DNA of 55,541 nt from Desulfobacula sp. (GTDB lineage Bacteria; Desulfobacterota; Desulfobacteria; Desulfobacterales; Desulfobacteraceae): NCBI GenBank assembly GCA_013792075.1, contig VMSR01000292.1, forward strand, positions 1 through 55,541, in the 5' to 3' direction. The notes beneath the pieces are model-generated. The model made no database searches and was not told the origin of the DNA. It worked only from the letters and a program-made list of their open reading frames with translations. Every line of letters begins with the position of its first letter. Position 1 is the stretch's first letter. Below, piece by piece: positions 50,190-55,541 of this stretch. The translations under genes were made by a program, and so were the position numbers.

Positions 50190-51125
50190 TTACATGCCTC
50201 CTTTTTTGTTGGCAACCAGTCGATTGTGTGCGCCGGAAAACCGGAGCAGGCTGTCCCTGTCCGGCAGGCTTTTGATATCAATGCCGTTGGAGACCAGGGC
50301 GTTGAGCATGTCCAGAAGCTGGTTTCCGTCCTGTTTCACCGGGCCGTAGCAGCCCCGGCAGGGAACCCGGGCGCTGATGCACCGGGGACCTTCCCCGTTG
50401 TTGCCCGCACATCCCGCCTTGGTGACAGGGCCCGAACACAGATAGCCCTGCTCCAGAAGGCATTGCATCTGGTCCAGGGGCTGATCCGGGTCAAAGGCGG
50501 GGGTGGTGATAAACCGCTTGATTTGTTTTACCTTTCCCTTGCCGTTGCGCTTTGTGGGGCAGGTGTCGCAGACGCTTCTGAAAGGCAGGACCGGGGTCTC
50601 TCCGGCCAAAAGGGCCAGGATAACCGTGGCAATCTGGTCCGGGTGGGGGGGGCAGCCGGGCAGATAGATATCCACTTTGATCTGCTCGTCCAGGGCATAG
50701 CACCGGTCCAGAAGTTTGGACACCCCGTTTGTGGGGACCTGGGCGTCCAGGTCCGTGCTTTCGGTGTGATAATATTGCGCAAAGAGCTGGTCATTGGTAT
50801 AGGAATTGATCAGGGCAGGAATGCCGCCGTGGGTGGCACAGGTGCCAAGGGCAATAAGGATATCGCATTTTTTGCGCATTTCATGGGCCACTTCCAGGTG
50901 TTCCTCATTGCGGATGCCGCCGGAAACAAGTCCCACGGTGGCCTTTGGAATGTCAATCTGGGTCTTGTCCCCGAGCTGGCCATAGTGTTTGTGATCCATG
51001 AGAACCGGGATATGGACAAAATCAAGCTGGGGCAGAAGATCCAGCAGGGTTTCTCCCAGGTTGAGAATGGCGATTTCACATCCCGAACAGGAGTTGAGCC
51101 ACTCACCGGCAATTTTCACTGGCAT
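50190..51125 (-). CDS. mvhG: Hydrogenase small subunit (MvhG-like)
   Basis: 311 residues. 'EWLNSCSGCEIAILNLGE' gives the first CxxC, 'IALGTCATHGGIPA' the next Cys, 'YLPGCPPHPDQ' and the C-terminal 'CAGNNGEGPRC' with 'PCRGCYGPV' supply the rest, for three [4Fe-4S] clusters carrying electrons from the NiFe site. No Tat signal, so cytoplasmic. Its start overlaps mvhD's true end by ten bases, and its stop abuts the mvhA start, both signs of one operon. Family-typical length. Confidence 0.93.
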   Translation of the reverse strand: MPVKIAGEWLNSCSGCEIAILNLGETLLDLLPQLDFVHIPVLMDHKHYGQLGDKTQIDIPKATVGLVSGGIRNEEHLEVAHEMRKKCDILIALGTCATHGGIPALINSYTNDQLFAQYYHTESTDLDAQVPTNGVSKLLDRCYALDEQIKVDIYLPGCPPHPDQIATVILALLAGETPVLPFRSVCDTCPTKRNGKGKVKQIKRFITTPAFDPDQPLDQMQCLLEQGYLCSGPVTKAGCAGNNGEGPRCISARVPCRGCYGPVKQDGNQLLDMLNALVSNGIDIKSLPDRDSLLRFSGAHNRLVANKKGGM

Positions 51126-51565
51126 AGTGCCTCCTCCTTTTGGACGGACGGGCTTTTTTTGAAGCCATTGGGTCCAAGTGCTTTTATTTTTTGGGTAAAT
51201 TCTGTTACTTTTCGGGCAAACCGGGGGCCTTCGGCACCGGATACCCAGACGATAGTGGCCCGTTCAGGGTTAATGCCGGCATCTTCCAGCATGAACTGGA
51301 TGACATCGAATCTGGCCGCAGCTTTTATATTACCATCCTGGTAATGACATTCGCCCGGGTGTCAGCCCATGATCATGATGCCGTCCGCCCCTTTTTTCAG
51401 GGCATCCAAAATCAGATCCGGGTGGACCATGCCCGAGCACATGACCCTGATGGCCTTCATGTTGGCGGGGTATTCCAGTCGGGAAACCCCGGCCAGATCA
51501 CCGCCGGCATAGGAGCACCAATTGCACAGAAACCCGATAATGGTGGGTTCGAAATTATCTGACAT
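51116..51565 (-). CDS. mvhD: Hydrogenase delta subunit with selenocysteine (MvhD/VhuD)
   Basis: Read through the TGA at 51364-51362 this is 149 residues, the normal MvhD length; stopping there would give 67. 'GFLCNWCSYAGGDLAGVSR' opens it, 'RVMCSG' follows, and 'GIMIMG-U-HPGECHY' restores the family motif GCHPGDCHY, with Sec at residue 68 for the [2Fe-2S] ligand Cys. The tail 'LEDAGINPERATIVWVSGAEG' is family sequence. MvhD connects the hydrogenase to HdrA. It begins 18 bases after hdrA with AAGGAGAA. Sec in VhuD is known from Methanocaldococcus. Confidence 0.92.
51329..51345 (-). promoter_or_regulatory. Candidate SECIS hairpin of mvhD
   Basis: Nucleotides 17-33 after the UGA read AUUACC-AGGAU-GGUAAU: six base pairs (seven with A-U closing) and a loop with GG. 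Same distance and stem length as in mvhA. Confidence 0.75.
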
Positions 51566-51583
51566 ATTCTTTTCTCCTTAAAT

Positions 51584-54500
51584 TCATATTGTTTTTTCCA
51601 GGATGGCATCCACCTGGGCCTTGAGCTGGTTCAGGGTAAATCCGTTGACCACAACCCCTTCCTTGGGGCAGGTGGCTGCACAGATACCGCACCCTTTGCA
51701 CAGGGCCTCCTGGGTTTTTATCCTGCGGTGTTTTTTTCCGTGTTCGTCCTGGTATTCAACAAGTTCAATGGCGTTATAGGGGCAGATATCCACGCACAGG
51801 GCACATCCGTCGCAATTATGGGTCACACAGGACTTGATGGCATCCAGCTTCAGGGTTTTCTTGGACAGGATCACACTGGCCCGGGATGCTGCGGCCCGTC
51901 CCTGGGAAATGGCCTCGTCAATGGGTTTGGGGTAGTGGCAGATACCGGCCAGAAACACCCCGTCCACAGTGGAATCAACAGGTTTGAGCTTGGGATGGGA
52001 TTCCATGAGAAACCCGTCTGCATTGGCCGAGCATTTGAACAAATTCACAAAGGGAGTGGTGTCATTGGGGACAATGGCCGTGGCCAGGACAATAAGGTCA
52101 GCCTTTATGGAGACGATTCTCTGGAGAATCGGGTCAAAAAGATCCACCAGAAGGTCTGAATTCTCCTGTTTGACAACGGGTTTTGCATCCCGGGTGTACT
52201 TAATGAAAATTACCCCCAGGTCCCTGGCTTGGCGGTAAACGGTTTCCATGTCCGCATAGGTCCGGATATCCCGGTAGAGGATGAAGATGTCCATTTGGGG
52301 GTTCATCTTCTTGAGCCGGACCGCTTTCTTGATGGACTGGGTGCAGCAGACCCTGGAGCAATAGGGGTGGTACTGGTTTCGGGACCCCACACACTGGATA
52401 AAGACCGCCGAGGTGATCTTCTGGGCCCAATCCGGATCTGTCTTCATCCTGGCATTGATCTCCAGGGAAGTCATCACCCGGTCATCTTGATTGTACAGGT
52501 ATTCTGCGGGTTTGGACTCGTTGCCCCCTGTGGCAATGATGCAGGCTCCGAATTCAATATCTTCAGCACTGCCGTTAACGTTTAATTCTCCGGTAAAGCT
52601 TCCCACAAATCCCGCCACAGCGGTCAGGGTGGTCTGGGTGAGCACCCGGATTCCTTTGTGAGTGGTAACTTTTTCCTTCAAAGCGGCCAGATGGGTCTGA
52701 ATATCTTCGTCTTTCCATGTTTTTAACAGGGTGTTGGCCACCCCGCCAAGATCGGCTTCCCGTTCAATTAAAATGGTTTCATACCCCTGGTTGGCAAGAT
52801 TGTGGGCCGCGCTCATTCCGGCAAGGCCTCCTCCCACCACCAGGGCCCGGGGGGTGATGTTCACCAGGATATCCGCCAGGGGGAAATTGCGCGTCACCTT
52901 GGCAATGGCCATTTTGACCTGTTGTTTTGCCTTGGCCGTGGCTTTTTCCGGTTCATTTGGATGGACCCAGGCATTCATGTTCCGGATATTGGCCATTTCC
53001 ACCATGTATTTGTTGAGCCCAATGTTCTGAAGGGTTTCCTGGAACAAAGGCTCATGGGTTCTGGGGGTACAGGCGGCAATCACAACAGCATTGAGATTCT
53101 TATCCTTAATGGTCTGGGCGATAAGATCCTGGGTGTCGGCAGAGCAGGTAAACATCTGATTGTCCACATAGGCGACTCCGGGAAGGCTTTTTGCAAAAAG
53201 GGCAACAGCGTTCACATCCACCACCGAAGAAATATTGTTGCCGCAGGAGCAGACAAACACACCAATGCGTTTTTCCTGGCCGGAAATATCAAATTCTTCC
53301 ACAAACTTTTTTTCAATGGTTAAGGTGTCCCGGGCTTCTGCCAGAACCGCCTTGACCCGTGCAGCTGCCGTGGAGGCGCTGGCAATGGACTGGGGAATGG
53401 CTTTGGGACTTTGGAAGCTGCCCGTCACAAAAATGCCTTCAAGGGTTGTGGCCACCGGGTCAAAGCTGTTGGTTTTTGCAAATTTGAACGGGTCCAGTTC
53501 AATATGGCATTTTCGGGCCAGGTCCATGGCATCCTCCGGGGCCTGAATACCGATGGAGAGCACCACCATGTCAAAGAAGTCTTCATGGTTTTTGCCTGTG
53601 TCATCTGTCCAGGTCAGGGTGACGCCGGATCCGTCCGGTCCTTTGAGCAGGGTGTGGGGGCGGGCCTTGATATATCGTACCCCTTTTTGCCTGGAGGTCT
53701 CGTAATACCGTTCATATTCTTTACCCGGGGTCCGGATATCCATGTAGAAGATGGTCTGATCGCTTTTGCCCTGGGGCAGGTGACCCTGGGTCATAACAGC
53801 CTGTTTGATGGCATACATGCAGCAGACACTGGAACAATACCCATTGTTTGTGCCATTGGTGTTTCTGGAGCCAACGCACTGGATCCAGGCCACCTTGTTG
53901 GGTTCCTTTCCATCGGACTCTTTTTTCAAATGGCCCATGGAAGGGCCGGAGGCTGCCAGCATCCGTTCATATTCGAGGCTTGTCACCACATCCGGGATTT
54001 CGTCATACCCGTAATAATCGATGCCGGAAGGAGAAAAGGGTTTGAAGCCCGGCGCAAGGATAATGGCCCCAACCTTTATGTCGATATATTCTGTTTTCAT
54101 GTCATGGTTGATGGCGCCGGTGGGGCATACATCAACACAGACACCGCATTTGCCCCGGGTCTGATAAATACAGTTTTTTGCATCAATGGCGTACTTAAGG
54201 GGAACGGTCTGGCCGTATTTAATATGAGCGGCCTTGCGTTTGTTCAAGCCCATGTTGTATTCGTCATCCACTTTTTTGGGGCATTTCTGGGCGCATAAGC
54301 CGCAGGCGATACATTTTTCTTCGTCCACAAACCGCGGATTTTTTTTGATTTTAACGGTGAAATTTCCCGCCTCTCCTTGAACCGTTTCGATCTGGGAAAG
54401 GGTCATCAATTCAATGTTCAAGTGCCGACCGCACTCAACCAGTTTGGGTGAGATGATTCACATGGCACAATCATTGGTGGGAAAGGTCTTGTCCAGCTGG

Positions 54501-54636
54501 GACATGGCCCCCCGATACCGGAACTTTTCTCCACAAGATAGACATAAAATCCGGAATCTGCCATATCCAGAGCTGCCTGGATACCGGATATTCCGCCTCC
54601 GGCCATTAAAACCGAACCAATGGGTTTTTCTGTCAT
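51584..54636 (-). CDS. hdrA: HdrA-like subunit, double FAD module, selenocysteine and a frame break
   Basis: The protein starts at 54636 (AGAGGT before ATG): 'SVLMAGGGISGIQAALDMAD' is the Rossmann FAD site. At 54508-54513 a run of six G should be seven; with one base added the frame reads 'GGAMSQLDKTFPTNDCAM' and then TGA (54460-54458) as Sec60 of 'NDCAMUIISPKLVECG', the cluster motif of HdrA. Total 1017 residues. Then [4Fe-4S] pairs 'CIACGLCAQKCP' and 'CGVCVDVCP', a middle 'RIGVFVCSCGNNISSVVDV' domain, a second FAD module ('ALVVGGGLAGMSAAHNLA') without a C-rich insertion, and C-terminal 'CDGCALCVDICP' and 'CKGCGICAATCP'. HdrA bifurcates electrons from H2 between ferredoxin and a second acceptor. 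The frame break could be a sequencing error in the G run or a real mutation. Confidence 0.88.
54420..54436 (-). promoter_or_regulatory. Candidate SECIS hairpin of hdrA
   Basis: Nucleotides 22-38 after the UGA read GAGUGC-GGUCG-GCACUU: six base pairs with one G-U, and a loop starting GGUC, like the loop of the E. coli fdhF SECIS. It is 5 bases further from the UGA than in the other two genes. An alternative stem using CUCACC and GGU-UGAG also exists. Confidence 0.6.
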
Positions 54637-54681
54637 AATTACCTCTTCTGCGTGTTAAATGGTTTTAGATTCCCCTATATA

Positions 54682-55230
54682 CTAAAAGCGAGTACGGCTT
54701 TTGAGTTCCCTTAAAATTTTGTCAGATGCCAGCTTTATTGCTTTTTTTGCCCTGGGGCAGAGCCCGGGGGCGATTTCATTGGGTATGGACTGGGTATGCA
54801 TGGCAATTATTTTTACCGCAATGCCCCTGTCTTTCAGCTGGGCGAGCAGGTTGGAAGAAGGGGACTGGTGCAAAGAAAAATCAGAAAGTTTTTCCCTGGG
54901 CATTGCTGCCAGGTCAATCTCAAACACCTCGCCCTGTTCCCGGCCGTCCATGGTGACGGCATCAATGACAATGACCAACTCGGGTTTTTTCTCCACCAAA
55001 AGCAGATCAAAGATGAAATCCCGGATGCCCGTACCGGCGTCCATCACCAGGACAGAATCCGGCAATGGGTGGTGTTCGTTTATATAAGCAGCGACTTCCG
55101 GACCGAATCCGTCATTGCCGAACAGGGTGTTGCCACACCCAAATACCAAATACGGTTTTTCATAAATCAGTGTTGTCAAAGGTTTTGTTGCTCCAAAATG
55201 CAAAATATTTATCAAATAAATACGAATCAT
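54682..55230 (-). CDS. Hydrogenase maturation protease (HycI/FrhD type)
   Basis: 182 residues. 'LVFGCGNTLFGNDGFGPEVAAYI' (GxGNxLxxDDGxG-type with metal-site Asp), 'VLVMDAGTGIRDF' and 'MHTQSIPNEIAPGLCP' (HQ-like metal-ligand region) fit the M52 endopeptidase that trims the large subunit C-terminus after nickel insertion. The cleavage would follow the His of the Sec-containing motif in mvhA. The start at 55230 has no ribosome site; a TTG at 55179 (after GGAG) is an alternative giving 165 residues. It opens the hydrogenase operon, 45 bases before hdrA. Confidence 0.85.
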   Translation of the reverse strand: MIRIYLINILHFGATKPLTTLIYEKPYLVFGCGNTLFGNDGFGPEVAAYINEHHPLPDSVLVMDAGTGIRDFIFDLLLVEKKPELVIVIDAVTMDGREQGEVFEIDLAAMPREKLSDFSLHQSPSSNLLAQLKDRGIAVKIIAMHTQSIPNEIAPGLCPRAKKAIKLASDKILRELKSRTRF

Positions 55231-55441
55231 TTAATAAACATTTATTAATAAATAAATTTTATAAAAAAAATAATTCTCGTTTGTATGAGAAAAATAGTTT
55301 AATCACTAACAGGTCTTTTTGGGGATGTCAATAGTTGTTGGGGTAAATTGCAGGGCCAACGCATGTAATTTATAGCGGTATAGTTGTTCATGACACCTGC
55401 AACCCACCCCTGGCATAGCCCTCATGGGACACCCAATCCTT
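55231..55441. other. Promoter region and small unlikely frame
   Basis: Upstream region of the hydrogenase operon, AT-rich near the start. A 39-codon minus-strand frame from 55425 to 55306 (MRAMPGVGCR...) has no ribosome site and is doubtful. No terminator seen for the edge gene. Confidence 0.35.
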
Positions 55442-55541
55442 TTATTCTTCCACTTCAGCACGTATGTTTTCAGAGCCTGACACCTGGCCTATCCAGCGAC
55501 AGAAAGGCACACCGACCGGAACGGGTATAAGGCGGGTTATT
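55442..55541 (-). CDS. C-terminal end of an unknown gene, cut by the window
   Basis: The minus-strand frame is open to the window edge and ends with TAA at 55444-55442: reads PVGVPFCRWIGQVSGSENI and an acidic tail RAEVEE. Texture and codon use look like coding sequence, but only about 32 residues are visible and no family is recognised. Located upstream of the hydrogenase operon in the same direction. Confidence 0.35.
   Translation of the reverse strand, partial: ITRLIPVPVGVPFCRWIGQVSGSENIRAEVEE

Noticed and set aside
50226-51344. Long plus-strand frame of 372 codons
   Set aside because: Antisense to mvhG and mvhD, both recognisable families.
51362-51364. TGA in mvhD as a genuine stop with a decayed gene behind it
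   Set aside because: Downstream 81 codons keep the frame, conserved Cys and family sequence, and the same layout recurs in mvhA and hdrA, which argues for selenocysteine.
53411-54298. Plus-strand frame of 295 codons
   Set aside because: Antisense to hdrA; no family features.
1-55541. CRISPR array or cas genes
   Set aside because: No regularly spaced direct repeats and no Cas protein were seen anywhere; only the two-copy TPR repeat recurs.

Overview
The window reads as chromosome of a strictly anaerobic, sulfate-reducer-like deltaproteobacterium, most likely Desulfobacteraceae (Desulfobacterota). This is inferred from the gene families: a heterodisulfide-reductase-linked hydrogenase (HdrA with MvhD, MvhG, MvhA), a tungsten-type aldehyde ferredoxin oxidoreductase, a molybdopterin oxidoreductase with ferredoxin-like and NrfD/DmsC-like subunits, QueG-like Fe-S proteins, many PAS/GAF sensor proteins, and selenocysteine used at three places. 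No rRNA, tRNA or CRISPR array was seen.

Layout. 1-3.4 kb: remnants (a HerA-like ATPase tail), a KTSC-domain protein and an apparently intact IS66 element with matching inverted repeats and a near-perfect 8-bp target duplication. 3.4-5.3 kb: an Mrr-like nuclease with zinc ribbon and a PEP-CTERM exported protein. 5.6-15.9 kb: the early region of a Mu-like transposable phage or transposon: leftward repressor, then a tightly packed rightward operon with MuA-like DDE transposase, MuB-like ATPase, GemA/gp16, DUF3164, an ASCH protein and a Mor-type activator, closed by a strong terminator. No head, tail or lysis genes follow. 16-19.1 kb: a large CHAT protease/NTPase/TPR protein with a small membrane-associated partner, a candidate defence pair. 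19.2-25.9 kb: a decayed secreted-protein gene, a MltB-type lytic transglycosylase, a WXXGXW-repeat envelope protein, a PAS-GGDEF protein and a transporter-like or AsmA-like N-terminal remnant.

26-48.5 kb: mostly ordinary chromosome: GatB/YqeY, VF530, a hybrid histidine kinase, two EamA exporters, a degenerate NlpC/P60-like lipoprotein, a radical SAM protein, and a five-gene operon (PLP sulfur-amino-acid lyase, Mo oxidoreductase A/B/C, CBM9-like protein). Then come a GAF protein, a QueG-like protein, small DNA-binding proteins, an AOR, a poly-gamma-glutamate hydrolase family protein, a ferritin-like/response-receiver fusion, a methyltransferase and a second hybrid kinase.

48.7-55.2 kb: a leftward operon: hydrogenase maturation protease, hdrA, mvhD, mvhG, mvhA. 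Read with the standard code the hydrogenase genes look broken: mvhA stops at its last metal-binding motif, mvhD stops in the middle and hdrA begins too late. In each case the stop is a TGA exactly where the family has a Cys or Sec, the frame continues with family sequence, and a hairpin lies just downstream. The sensible reading is three selenoproteins. hdrA additionally has an apparent one-base deletion in a G run. Together the operon should encode an electron-bifurcating H2:ferredoxin/disulfide-type complex.
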